From assembly GCF_900142295.1 (NCBI RefSeq), contig NZ_FSRL01000001.1, positions 1,860,001-1,924,000 of the forward strand: a stretch of 64,000 nucleotides of DNA, read 5' to 3'. Under the pieces are notes generated by a model. That model was not told the origin of the DNA and did not search any database. It was given only the letters and a program-made list of their open reading frames with translations. The position numbers and the translations under genes are program-made. Shown in pieces: positions 9,183-17,303 of this stretch; within the stretch, counting starts at the first letter, position 1, and every line of letters starts with the position of its first letter. The DNA is from Vannielia litorea. Lineage in GTDB: Bacteria; Pseudomonadota; Alphaproteobacteria; Rhodobacterales; Rhodobacteraceae.

Positions 9183-9895
9183 CAGCGGGTCTCCTCGTCG
9201 CGGTTCATGGCGGCCACGGCAGCCACGTCCTCTTCGGCCTCATGGCTCACGATCAGGCTGTCCTGACGGCCGGTGATGATGCGCCAGCCCACCTGGCAGA
9301 GCCGGTAGAGCATCAGCGCGGTCGCAACCGGCAGCATCGCGTAGGGCAGGAAACGGGGCAGCTTGTCCCAGTGATCCCACTCCGCCTCCGGGTAGCCCCG
9401 GTTCAGCGTGATCGGCTCGAGAAACCGCAGCCAGTCCAGCATCGGCACCTGCTCGGTCATCATGAAGCTGTTGTTGCGCGCGCCCCAGTTGATCCCGGTG
9501 GGAAACCAGCGGCCCTCGGTCGGCGGCAACCCGGCGAAGGGCGCCCAGTAGTCCCACGACCCCTTCAGCAGGAGCAGCACGTAGACCATGCAGATACCCA
9601 GCGACACCAGCGCCAGCACCCGCTTGCCCTTGGGCGGAAGCATGTTCAGCAGCGCGTCCACCCCAAGGTGCGCCGTGACCTTGAAGGCATAGGCGATGCC
9701 GAAGAGCACCAGCCAGGCGAAGAGGATCAGCGTCACCTCCAGCCCCCAGATCAGGGAGCTGTTGAAGAGGTAACGCAACACCACGTTCACGAAGGTCACG
9801 ATCACCATCATTCCCAGCAGGAAGGCGATGAAGGTCTCTTCGAAACTGTTGACGATGCGGCCAAGACGGGTGCCGCTGCCCGGATAGGATGACAT
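9182..9895 (-). CDS. dctQ: TRAP transporter small membrane subunit (DctQ-like)
   Basis: A 237-residue inner-membrane protein with four main helices. RIVNSFEETFIAFLLGMMV opens the DctQ domain, and YLFNSSLIWGLEVTLILFAW carries the typical W-x-x-E region. It bridges the large subunit and the substrate-binding protein. The start at 9895 is chosen because GGAGG lies seven bases ahead; a 12-residue longer form would lack this. An extended loop (about 110-175, including WFPTGINWGARNNS) makes it longer than the roughly 160-200 residues usual for DctQ, a feature of some C4-dicarboxylate TRAP systems. Confidence 0.9.
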   Translation of the reverse strand: MSSYPGSGTRLGRIVNSFEETFIAFLLGMMVIVTFVNVVLRYLFNSSLIWGLEVTLILFAWLVLFGIAYAFKVTAHLGVDALLNMLPPKGKRVLALVSLGICMVYVLLLLKGSWDYWAPFAGLPPTEGRWFPTGINWGARNNSFMMTEQVPMLDWLRFLEPITLNRGYPEAEWDHWDKLPRFLPYAMLPVATALMLYRLCQVGWRIITGRQDSLIVSHEAEEDVAAVAAMNRDEETR

Positions 9896-9945
9896 CCCGT
9901 CACCTCCCCCACTGTCCCCGGTATGCTGCAACTGTCTTGCAGCGA

Positions 9946-9970
9946 GGCCCCGCGCTTTGCGCGCGAGGCC
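9946..9970 (-). repeat. Stem-loop between dctP and dctQ
   Basis: In the minus-strand RNA, GGCCTCGCGC pairs with GCGCGGGGCC over ten positions, one of them a G-U, around GCAAA. The same fold on the plus strand has a C-A mismatch, so the structure fits the operon transcript better. No T-run follows in the direction of transcription. A 3'-end protecting hairpin for the dctP message is the likely role, as in other binding-protein operons. Confidence 0.6.
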
Positions 9971-9995
9971 GGTTTTTACGTGTCAGACTGACCGC

Positions 9996-10997
9996 TTACA
10001 TGGAGGCGTTGATCGCCTGCGCGGCTTCGATGTTCTCGACACCCACGTCACCTTCGAACTGGCTCCACACCGGCTTCATCGCGTCGACCCAGGCCTGGCG
10101 CTGCTCGGGCGTCAGCTCGCGGATCACGCCACCGGCATCCAGGATCGCCTGACGGGCTTCGGCATCGACCTGGCCCACCGCGGCGTTGCGCTCGGCGGTC
10201 ACCTCGCTGAGGATGGTCAGCAGCTGGTCCCGCACCTCGGCGTCCAGGCTGTCGAGCCAGTCGACGGAGGCCACCACGAGGTAGTCCAGCGCACCGTGGT
10301 TGGTCTCGGTGGTGCCGTCCTGAACTTCAAAGAACTTCTGGCCGTAGATGTTGGACCAGGTGTTCTCCTGGCCGTCCACGACACCCTGCTGGAGCGCGCC
10401 GTAAACTTCGGAGAAGGCCATCGGCTGGGCGGAGGCGCCAAGCGCTTCCATCTGCGCCACCAGCACGTCGGACGGCTGCACGCGGAACTTCAGGCCCGAG
10501 GCGTCGCCCGGCATCTCGAGCGGCTTGTTGGCCGAGAACTGCTTCATGCCGTTGTGCCAGAACTCGAGGCCCTGCAGGCCACGGCGCACCATCGAGTCCT
10601 TCATCGCCTTGCCGGCCTCGGAGGCCTGGAAGGCATCGACCGCTTCGACGTTCTTGAACATGAAGGGCAGGTCGAAGATGCGGAACTGCTTGGTGAAGGT
10701 CTCGAACTTCGACAGCGAGGGCGCGGCAAACTGCACGTCACCCTGAAGCATGGCTTCCAGCACCTGGTCGTCGTCGTAGAGCGTGGAGTTCGGGAACACC
10801 TCCATGCAGGCCTTGCCGTTCATCTCTTCGTTGACCCGGTCGGCGAAGAGCGAGGCGGCGATGCCCTTGGGGTGCTTGTCGGTATTGGTGACATGGGCAA
10901 ACTTGATGACGATCTCGCCATCGTCGCAGGCGGCGAAGCCCGCACCGGCAGACATGACAAGAGCCACCGCGGTTGCGGTGAGGGTCGCGAATTTCAT
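9996..10997 (-). CDS. dctP: TRAP transporter periplasmic binding protein (DctP-like)
   Basis: A 333-residue secreted protein. The signal peptide MKFATLTATAVALVMSAGAG ends near AACDDGE and is followed by IVIKFAHVTNTDKHPKG, the usual DctP opening. The carboxylate-clamping Arg lies in GLKFRVQPSDVL, and the block VVDGQENTWSNIY is typical of the C4-dicarboxylate branch. It should capture malate, succinate, fumarate or a related acid and hand it to DctQM. The ATG at 10997 follows GGAGGAC. The adjacent DctBD-like sensor and regulator strengthen the dicarboxylate reading, but the substrate is inferred. Confidence 0.92.
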   Translation of the reverse strand: MKFATLTATAVALVMSAGAGFAACDDGEIVIKFAHVTNTDKHPKGIAASLFADRVNEEMNGKACMEVFPNSTLYDDDQVLEAMLQGDVQFAAPSLSKFETFTKQFRIFDLPFMFKNVEAVDAFQASEAGKAMKDSMVRRGLQGLEFWHNGMKQFSANKPLEMPGDASGLKFRVQPSDVLVAQMEALGASAQPMAFSEVYGALQQGVVDGQENTWSNIYGQKFFEVQDGTTETNHGALDYLVVASVDWLDSLDAEVRDQLLTILSEVTAERNAAVGQVDAEARQAILDAGGVIRELTPEQRQAWVDAMKPVWSQFEGDVGVENIEAAQAINASM

Positions 10998-11365
10998 GTG
11001 GATGTCCTCCCAGACATGTTGGTTCGTTCGAGCGCCTCCCAGCGCCTGCCAAGAACAAGCCGCAAGCCGGAGGTTGCCGCAAGGGGTCAGTCCACAGGCC
11101 CCGGAGAATTGCGGCAAAGGGCTGACAACGCTCACTAATCCTCACAGGTTGGTGATCGCGCGCGCCATGCGCGCCCCTCGACCGTCCCCATTCCCACACA
11201 GTGCCGACCCGCCACCTGTGCGAAAATCCGCACAAGTCCGCGAAATCCCTCCTGCGCCGCGAGCGAGAATCTGCACGATATTGTCTCGCCCCTGAGTTGA
11301 AAACCGCACCACGCGCAACCACCTTTACCCTACGTCATTTCATCACGTCTTTCCGGGATCACATC
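10998..11365. other. Intergenic region between dctP and the deaminase-like gene
   Basis: A 368-base stretch with no convincing gene. It must carry the promoter of the leftward dctPQM operon and the start signals of the rightward deaminase-like gene. I looked for a sigma-54 site (TGGC-N8-TGC) ahead of dctP and found none with correct spacing. The clearest element is the inverted repeat at 11215-11236. Confidence 0.6.
11215..11236. promoter_or_regulatory. Inverted repeat, candidate operator
   Basis: CCTGTGCG and CGCACAAG face each other across AAAATC, with seven of eight positions matching. The size and symmetry suit a dimeric repressor or activator. It lies 218 bases before the dctP start and 130 before the deaminase-like start, so it could serve either gene. 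The binding protein is unknown. Confidence 0.45.
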
Positions 11366-11911
11366 ATGCCTTTCACCACACATGCTTCTCTCACCGCCGC
11401 CTGCACTGCCGCCCAGGCCGCCGCGCACCATGTCATCACGCTTGTCGCGGGGCTGGATGGTCACCGCTACTACCTCGTCACCAGCACGCCCGACCTCGGC
11501 GCCACCGCCCCCTATGTGCACGGAGCCGTCGCAGGGCAATCCGCCCATGCCGAGATGCACTTCATCTGCGACTGGCCCGAGATCCTCCGCGATTTCCGTA
11601 CCAGCGCAGGGCGCTTGCCCAAGCGCTGCGAGCTGTTCCTGTCGCACAGCCCCTGCCGCAACGAGGATGACCGCGCGAGCCCGCCGATGACCGTCAGCGG
11701 CGTCGACTACGGCACCAGCTGCAAGGACAAGCTGACCCTGTTTTTCCGCAAGAACGGCAGCATCCGGTTCAGCCTGCGCTACTGGCTGCGTTTCGCCTCC
11801 GCCGAGGCGATCACCGGCGAGCAGCTTCGGGCCAATTTCGGCGAGCTGGATTTCGGGCGGATGACGCCAGAAAACAACTACGGCAATCCCCTGCCCAGGA
11901 TTACCGCCTGA
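11366..11911 (+). CDS. Stand-alone deaminase-fold protein with AID/APOBEC-like zinc motif
   Basis: A 181-residue protein with the apparent core of the cytidine deaminase fold. A strand (HRYYLVTSTPD) is followed by the helix start HAEMHFICDW (zinc ligand His61, catalytic Glu63), then CELFLSHSPC (Cys97) and, after a 21-residue insert, SCKDKLTLFF (Cys119). HAE followed by S-x-SPC recalls AID/APOBEC proteins and bacterial toxin deaminases; in most relatives the two cysteines are only two residues apart. It should deaminate a base, nucleotide or nucleic acid, but the substrate is unknown. There is no signal peptide, polymorphic-toxin leader or immunity gene beside it. The start is the ATG at 11366; its ribosome site is weak, and an in-frame upstream extension from 11201 has no support. 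Confidence 0.65.
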   Translation: MPFTTHASLTAACTAAQAAAHHVITLVAGLDGHRYYLVTSTPDLGATAPYVHGAVAGQSAHAEMHFICDWPEILRDFRTSAGRLPKRCELFLSHSPCRNEDDRASPPMTVSGVDYGTSCKDKLTLFFRKNGSIRFSLRYWLRFASAEAITGEQLRANFGELDFGRMTPENNYGNPLPRITA

Positions 11912-11932
11912 GCCTCTGCCCGGGCGCGGCCG

Positions 11933-13168
11933 CTACCGGCGGAAGTCCTCGGCCTTCAGCCCATGCCGCGCCAGCTTGTCGTAAAAGGTCTTGCGCGGCA
12001 GCTTCAGCGCCTGCGCCGTGGCCGTCGCATTGCCGTTCTGTCGCCCCAGCGCGGCGGCGATGAGCGATTTTTCCACCCGCGCCATCTGCTCGGCCAGCCC
12101 GAGCTCCGCGGCCTCCTGCACCTCGCCCGGCATCCCCAGCACAAAGCGCATGGCGGCGCTCATGAGCGAGCGCGCATTGCCCGGCCAGTCCTGCGCCATC
12201 AACCCGGCAAGGTGCTCCTCGGTCACCTCCGGCTCGGGAATCCCCGCCTGCTCCGCCGCCTGCGCCACGTAATCCCGGAACAGCACCGGGATATCCTCGC
12301 GCCGCTCCTGCAAGGTCGGGATCCGCACCTGCATCACGTCGAGCCGGTAGTAGAGATCGGCGGCAAAGCGCCCCGCCCCCATCTCGGCCATCAGGTCGCG
12401 CGTGGTGCCGGCGATGATCCGCGCCTCGCCCGGGCTTTCCAGCCGGTCGAGCAGCACCAGCTGCACCGCCGCCGGCAAGGCGCTGATCTCGTCCAGAAAC
12501 AGCGTGCCCGCGCCCGCCGCCTCGATCGCCGCATCGAGCCGCGCCTCGTCGAGCGAGGCCGCCAGCCGCTTGACGAAGGGCTGCGGCGCCGCCGGCGACA
12601 GCAGATGGATCACCTCCGCGACCTTGGCCGTCTGCGACCCCGGCGCGCCGGTGATGAGCACCTCCGCCCCCGCCCGCGCAACCGCGCGCACCTGCGCCCG
12701 CATCCCCTGCGCCTCGGCCGACTGGCCAAAGATCATCCGCGCCGCCGCGTCGCCCCGTTCCAGCTCGCGCTTCAGCCGCCGGTTCTCCAGCACCAGCGCG
12801 CGCGCCTTCAGCGCCTTCTCCACCGCGCCCACCAGCTCCTTCGGGCCGCAGGGCTTTTCGAGAAAGTCGAAGGCCCCCTCCCCGATCCCCTTGACCGCCA
12901 TCGGCACGTCGCCCTCGCCAGTCAGCAGGATTACCGGCAGCTCTGGATCGCGCTTGCGCGCTTCCGCGAGCAGGAAAAACCCGTCGCGTCCGGGCATCCG
13001 GATATCGCTGACCACCACGCCGTCGAACTCCGGCCCGATATGGTCCTTGGCCTCGATGTAGCTTCCCGCCAGGATCGGTTCGATCTCGGCCAGCTCCAGC
13101 GTCTGGCCCAGCGCCTCCCGAACGGCGGCATCGTCATCCACCACCAGCACCCGCCGCGCCCCGCTCAT
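11933..13168 (-). CDS. DctD/NtrC-type response regulator with degenerate AAA+ domain
   Basis: A 411-residue protein. The receiver domain (1-120) is intact: Asp11/Asp12, phosphorylatable Asp55 in VVVSDIRMPG, and Lys105. The central domain (about 145-340) resembles sigma-54 activators and keeps GTLFLDEIS as Walker B and YYRLDVMQVRIPTLQERRED. However, the Walker A loop reads GAPGSQTAK instead of G-x-x-G-x-G-K, and the segment that should hold GAFTGA is missing. A Fis-type helix-turn-helix closes the protein (ATATAQALKLPRKTFYDKL). It probably controls transcription without sigma-54 contact. It overlaps the sensor gene by ATGA; the likely target is the adjacent dctPQM operon. Confidence 0.87.
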   Translation of the reverse strand: MSGARRVLVVDDDAAVREALGQTLELAEIEPILAGSYIEAKDHIGPEFDGVVVSDIRMPGRDGFFLLAEARKRDPELPVILLTGEGDVPMAVKGIGEGAFDFLEKPCGPKELVGAVEKALKARALVLENRRLKRELERGDAAARMIFGQSAEAQGMRAQVRAVARAGAEVLITGAPGSQTAKVAEVIHLLSPAAPQPFVKRLAASLDEARLDAAIEAAGAGTLFLDEISALPAAVQLVLLDRLESPGEARIIAGTTRDLMAEMGAGRFAADLYYRLDVMQVRIPTLQERREDIPVLFRDYVAQAAEQAGIPEPEVTEEHLAGLMAQDWPGNARSLMSAAMRFVLGMPGEVQEAAELGLAEQMARVEKSLIAAALGRQNGNATATAQALKLPRKTFYDKLARHGLKAEDFRR

Positions 13169-14940
13169 GCCGCGGCCTCCATGTCTGCGGGCTGCAGCTC
13201 CACGGTGAACTCCGCGCCCCCCTCTGGGCGGTTCACGCCGCGGATATTGCCGCCAAAGCTCTGCACGAGACCGTAGCTGATCGAAAGCCCAAGCCCCATG
13301 CCCTCGCTCGCGCCGACCTCCTTGGTCGAGTAGAACGGGTCGAAGATCCGGTCGGGCTCGGCAATGCCCGGCCCGCTGTCGGCCACCCTGAGCCGCACCG
13401 GCGCGCCCGGCTCGATCGCGATCTCGAGCCGCGCCGCCGCGCTCCCGGCCATGGCATCAATCCCGTTGCTGACGAGGTTGAGCACCACCTGCTGCAGCCG
13501 CACCTCCCCGCCCCGCACCATGACCGGCGCCGGCGGCGGCATCCAGGCCACCTCGATCCCGGCCTGGCGCACCCGGCCCTCCGCCATCTCCAGCACCGCC
13601 TCCACGACCGCGCCCAGATCGACCCGCCCGATCGGCTCGCTCTCCTGCCGGGCAAAGGCCCGCAGGTTGCGAATGATCCGTCCCATCCGCCGCGCCAGGT
13701 CTCCGATGCGCCCGAGGTTCTGCGCCGCCCGCTCCGGGCTGCCGCGCTCCAGAAAGCTCTCGGCATTCTCGGCAAAGCTCCGGATCGCCATCAGCGGCTG
13801 GTTCAGCTCGTGGCTCAGCCCCGCGCTCATCTGCCCGAGCGCGCTCAGCTTGCCCGCCTGCACCAGATCCGCCTGCGCCCGCCGCAACGCCGCCTCCGCC
13901 TCCATTCGCTCATGAACCTCCGCCTTGAGCCGCTCGTTGGCGGCCCGCAACGCGGCCGTCCGCTTCTCGACCCGCGCCTCCAGCACCGCATTGGCCCGCG
14001 CCTCCACGGCAAGCCGCAGCGCCAGCGCCCGCCGCCGCTCCGAGAGCAGAAAGAGGAAGGCCCCGAACCCGAGGCAGAGCGCCGCCGTCGCCGCCGCGCC
14101 GAGCGCCGCGATCCGGATCGCCGGGGACAGGTCGATCAGCGCCTCGCCCCGCATTCCGATCACCGGCAACTCCTGCACCATGTGCAGCGCGGCACTCGGA
14201 ATGTAGGGCCCTGCATCGACCCACCACAGGTCGCGCCCCTCCGCCTGCCAGGGCCGGTGGTCGATGAAGGGCCGCAGCTCCACCCCGGCATAGATGGCAC
14301 GCTCCGCAGGCTCCGTCCGGCTGCGAAACAGCAGCTCGAACCTGTTGGCCGCAAAGATCACCCCCGCCGCATCCGAAAAGAACACCGGCACCGGGTCGCC
14401 GGCCCAATCCAGCTCGATGAGCCCGAGGTCGGCGCGCACCACCACGGTGCCCTCCACCGGCCCGGCCTCGGAGTATATCGGCGCGGCAAAGGAATAGAGC
14501 CGCCGCCCGCTGCCCGCATCCACCCCGTGCCCGCTGCCCAGGGCGCCCTGGCGTGCCCGCTCCACCACGGGGCCCCCGAGCCGCCCGTAATCGTCCGGCG
14601 CGCCATTGGTCGATGCCAGCACCCGGCCTTCGGCATCGGTGAGCAGCACCGCCACGCTGCCGGTCATGTCGGCATGGCGCTGGATCACGGCGGTCACCTC
14701 GGCAAGGTTGCCCCGCTCGGCGATATGCGCCCGCAACTCGGGCCGGTCGGCCAGCGCCACCGCTAGCTCGCCATAGCTCTGCAACTGCGCCGTCAGCCGC
14801 TGCGAGGTGAGCCGCAGATCGCTCCGCCCGCGCCGCTCCACCTCGTCCAGCGCCGAGGTGAACCCGCCCCAGCCCACCGCCGCCGACAGGAGCGCCGCCG
14901 CCGCGAGGTAGAGCAGGATGATGACAAGCCGCCGGGTCAT
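13165..14940 (-). CDS. DctB-type sensor histidine kinase
   Basis: A 591-residue membrane kinase. One helix at the N-terminus (LVIILLYLAAAALLSAAVGW), a periplasmic double-PAS-like sensor region of about 250 residues, a second helix (IAALGAAATAALCLGFGAFL), a coiled linker, then the kinase core: phospho-acceptor His377 in GLSHELNQPLMAIRSF, the N box VLNLVSNGIDAM, and the G boxes DSGPGIAEPDRIF and GMGLGLSISYGL. DctB proteins sense periplasmic C4-dicarboxylates, consistent with the TRAP genes nearby. The ATG at 14940 avoids overlap with the divergent P450 gene; an upstream start would add 16 residues. It is translationally coupled to the regulator. Confidence 0.88.
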   Translation of the reverse strand: MTRRLVIILLYLAAAALLSAAVGWGGFTSALDEVERRGRSDLRLTSQRLTAQLQSYGELAVALADRPELRAHIAERGNLAEVTAVIQRHADMTGSVAVLLTDAEGRVLASTNGAPDDYGRLGGPVVERARQGALGSGHGVDAGSGRRLYSFAAPIYSEAGPVEGTVVVRADLGLIELDWAGDPVPVFFSDAAGVIFAANRFELLFRSRTEPAERAIYAGVELRPFIDHRPWQAEGRDLWWVDAGPYIPSAALHMVQELPVIGMRGEALIDLSPAIRIAALGAAATAALCLGFGAFLFLLSERRRALALRLAVEARANAVLEARVEKRTAALRAANERLKAEVHERMEAEAALRRAQADLVQAGKLSALGQMSAGLSHELNQPLMAIRSFAENAESFLERGSPERAAQNLGRIGDLARRMGRIIRNLRAFARQESEPIGRVDLGAVVEAVLEMAEGRVRQAGIEVAWMPPPAPVMVRGGEVRLQQVVLNLVSNGIDAMAGSAAARLEIAIEPGAPVRLRVADSGPGIAEPDRIFDPFYSTKEVGASEGMGLGLSISYGLVQSFGGNIRGVNRPEGGAEFTVELQPADMEAAA

Positions 14941-14986
14941 GCCAAGTGTTCTAGACAATCCCCCGCCCCTCTGAAAGCGTCGCGCC

Positions 14987-16168
14987 ATGCAGCGCCTCTC
15001 GCAATCCCCGACCGACCCGGCCTTCGTGCAGGATCCCTACCCCTTCTACCACCGCGCCCGCGACGCCGGAGACCTGTTCCTGTGGGAGGACTACGGCCAG
15101 GTCGCCGCCGCCGGCTATGCCCAGGTGAAACGCCTCCTGAAAGACCGCCGCCTGGGCCGCGAGATGCCCCCCGACCTGGCCCCGCCCGTGCCCGAGCGCC
15201 TGCAACCCTTCTACGATGTCGAGGCCCACTCGATGCTCGAGCTCGACCCGCCGCGGCACACCCGGCTGCGCGGGCTGGTGCTGCGCGCCTTCACCTCCGC
15301 CACCGTCGAGGCCCAGCGCCCCGCGCTGGAGGCCCTTTGCGCCCGCCTGATCTCCGCCTTCCCCTCCGGCCCCTTCGATCTGCACGAGGCCTTCTGCCGC
15401 CCGCTCCCCGTCATCACCATCGCCACGCTCCTGGGCGTCGACACGGCCCGTGCGCCAGACCTGCTCGCCTGGTCCAATGCCATGGTCGGCATGTACCAGG
15501 CCGGCCGGACCCCGGCGATGGAAGAGGCCGCCATCGCCGCCACCCGTGCCTTCACCGCCTTCCTCGCGGAAGAGATCGCCCGCCGCAGGGCCACACCCTC
15601 CGACGATCTCCTCTCCCATCTCATCGCCGCCGAGGAGGAGGGCGAGAAACTCTCCGCCGCCGAGCTCACCTCGACCGTCATCCTGCTGCTCAACGCTGGC
15701 CACGAGGCCACCGTGCACTCGCTCGGCAACGCGGTGAAACTCATTTGCGAACATGACCTTGCAGCCCTTGCCTCATCCACCGAGGACGCCCCCCTGCTCA
15801 CCGAGGAAGTGCTCCGCTTCGCGCCGCCCCTCCACATCTTCGAGCGCATCGCCCGCGAGGATTTCGAGGTCTACGGGCACGAGCTGAAGCGCGGCCAGAA
15901 GATCTCCTGCCTGCTTGCAGGAGCCAATCGCGATCCGGCGGCCTACCCCAACCCCGATGTGTTCGACCCCATCCGCCGCGGCCCCTCCAACATGGCCTTC
16001 GGCGCCGGGCTCCACTTCTGCGTCGGCGCGCCCCTCGCACGGCTCGAACTGCAAGTGGCCCTGCCCGCGCTCTTTGCCGCCTGCCCCGGCCTCGCGCTGG
16101 CCGAAGCGCCGCGCTACGCGCCGGTCTACCACTTCCACGGGCTGGAAAAGCTGGTCGTCACCGCCTAA
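14987..16168 (+). CDS. Cytochrome P450
   Basis: A 393-residue soluble bacterial P450. The I-helix oxygen-binding motif is LLNAGHEATVHS, the K-helix ExxR is in TEEVLRFAPP, and the heme-thiolate loop is FGAGLHFCVGAPLARLE with Cys345. It should monooxygenate a small hydrophobic molecule using electrons from a ferredoxin and reductase not encoded next to it. The ferredoxin-NADP reductase at 22 kb is a possible but unproven partner. A small secreted protein follows 30 bases later on the same strand. Its 5' end lies only 46 bases from the divergent sensor kinase. Confidence 0.93.
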   Translation: MQRLSQSPTDPAFVQDPYPFYHRARDAGDLFLWEDYGQVAAAGYAQVKRLLKDRRLGREMPPDLAPPVPERLQPFYDVEAHSMLELDPPRHTRLRGLVLRAFTSATVEAQRPALEALCARLISAFPSGPFDLHEAFCRPLPVITIATLLGVDTARAPDLLAWSNAMVGMYQAGRTPAMEEAAIAATRAFTAFLAEEIARRRATPSDDLLSHLIAAEEEGEKLSAAELTSTVILLLNAGHEATVHSLGNAVKLICEHDLAALASSTEDAPLLTEEVLRFAPPLHIFERIAREDFEVYGHELKRGQKISCLLAGANRDPAAYPNPDVFDPIRRGPSNMAFGAGLHFCVGAPLARLELQVALPALFAACPGLALAEAPRYAPVYHFHGLEKLVVTA

Positions 16169-16198
16169 CCTCCGGGCCATTGCTTCAGGAGATTGTTC

Positions 16199-16693
16199 AT
16201 GCGCGCCGCCCTGCTTTTCCTCGCCTTGTCCCTGCCCGCAGCCGCGCAGGAGCGCGTCCTCTCGCCGGAACGGGCCAGCGGCTACGACGGCATCCTCACC
16301 CAGTGCGTCACCTTCACCCGCGAGAGTTTCGCCAACGACATGTGCGCCCCGCTCGAAACCTCCGTCGCGGGGCTCGCCTCCAAGGCCGGCCTCGAGCACC
16401 TGGGCCTCGGCCTCGTCGAATGGGGCTTCGGCACCGACGAATACGCCACCACCCCCGACACGCTCGGCATGATCGCCCCGCTCAACCTCACCTTCTACAT
16501 CCGCGCCACCGCCGGGCCTGACAGCGCCGCCATCTGGGCATCGCTCTACCGCGAGGTGCCGGAGGGGCGGCTGGTCATCTGGGAGGATTCGGGCATCGGC
16601 GCAGGCGAGCGGAGCGTCATCCGCGATGGCCTCTCCACCGGCCTCGCCCGCAAGCTCGAGCCGGTTTTCGAGGCGCTCGCCAAGGCAAATTAA
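16199..16693 (+). CDS. Small secreted protein, unknown
   Basis: A 164-residue protein beginning MRAALLFLALSLPAAAQERV, a clear signal peptide with cleavage after AAA. The mature part has two cysteines (QCVTFTRESFANDMC) that may bond, an aromatic-rich middle (LVEWGFGTDEYATT) and a helical C-terminus. No family or catalytic motif was recognised. The ATG at 16199 follows AGGAG; the TTG six bases upstream is a less likely start. It follows the P450 gene closely and may be in the same transcript. Confidence 0.7.
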   Translation: MRAALLFLALSLPAAAQERVLSPERASGYDGILTQCVTFTRESFANDMCAPLETSVAGLASKAGLEHLGLGLVEWGFGTDEYATTPDTLGMIAPLNLTFYIRATAGPDSAAIWASLYREVPEGRLVIWEDSGIGAGERSVIRDGLSTGLARKLEPVFEALAKAN

Positions 16694-16782
16694 CCTCACC
16701 CCGCATGCGCCTCATGTCATTGGATTAAATTGAGGTGCGGGCGGCAGTGGCACAGGCCCGCCATGCGCGCCCGGCTTCGGCC

Positions 16783-17253
16783 TCAGTCCACCCCCACCGG
16801 CAGCGCCGTCGTGCTCTTGATCTCCTCCATCGAGAGCAGCGCCGTCACGTTGTGGATCTTCACCTCCGAGATCAACGCCTGGTAGAATTCGTCATAGGCC
16901 CGCGCATTCGTCACCTGCACCTTCAGGATGTAGTCGATGTCGCCCGCCAGCCTGTGCGCCTCCAGCACCTCGGGCCGCACCCTGAGCGCCTGGAGGAACT
17001 TCCGCTGCCATTCCGCCTCGTGCTCGCTGGTGCGGATCAGCACAAAGAAACAGGCCTCCAGCCCCAGCGCCTCGGCGTTCAGCAGCACGGTGTTCTGCCG
17101 GATCACCCCGGCCTCCCGCATCTTGCGCACGCGATTCCACACGGGCGTCTTCGAACTGCCCACTTTCTTGGCAATTTCGTCCAGCGACTGCGCCGCATCG
17201 CTCTGGAGTTCGGCAAGGATTTTCCGGTCGATCCGGTCCAATCGGACAGACAT
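16783..17253 (-). CDS. Lrp/AsnC-family transcriptional regulator
   Basis: A 156-residue regulator. The N-terminal winged helix starts LDRIDRKILAELQSDAAQSL and includes the recognition helix KKVGSSKTPVWNRVRKM; the C-terminal RAM/AsnC ligand-binding domain spans about residues 65-150 (VLEAHRLAGDIDYILKVQV). It diverges from the cysG-led sulfate reduction operon across 137 bases, so it is the natural candidate regulator of that operon, with an amino acid or sulfur metabolite as effector. The start MSVRLDRID fits the family; a 15-residue upstream extension does not. Confidence 0.9.
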   Translation of the reverse strand: MSVRLDRIDRKILAELQSDAAQSLDEIAKKVGSSKTPVWNRVRKMREAGVIRQNTVLLNAEALGLEACFFVLIRTSEHEAEWQRKFLQALRVRPEVLEAHRLAGDIDYILKVQVTNARAYDEFYQALISEVKIHNVTALLSMEEIKSTTALPVGVD

Positions 17254-17303
17254 TCGCTTTTCTCCCGCTTCGGCGGAATTACCGCCCACTTGCCCCAATA
17301 CAG

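Noticed and set aside
7683..9266. Plus-strand 527-codon frame opposite dctM
   Set aside because: Rich in Arg, His and Asp with no fold; dctM on the other strand has a full set of membrane helices and TRAP motifs.
10998..11210. Possible sigma-54 promoter (TGGACTG...CTTGC) before dctP
   Set aside because: The GG and GC elements are 11 bases apart instead of 10, and other positions mismatch.
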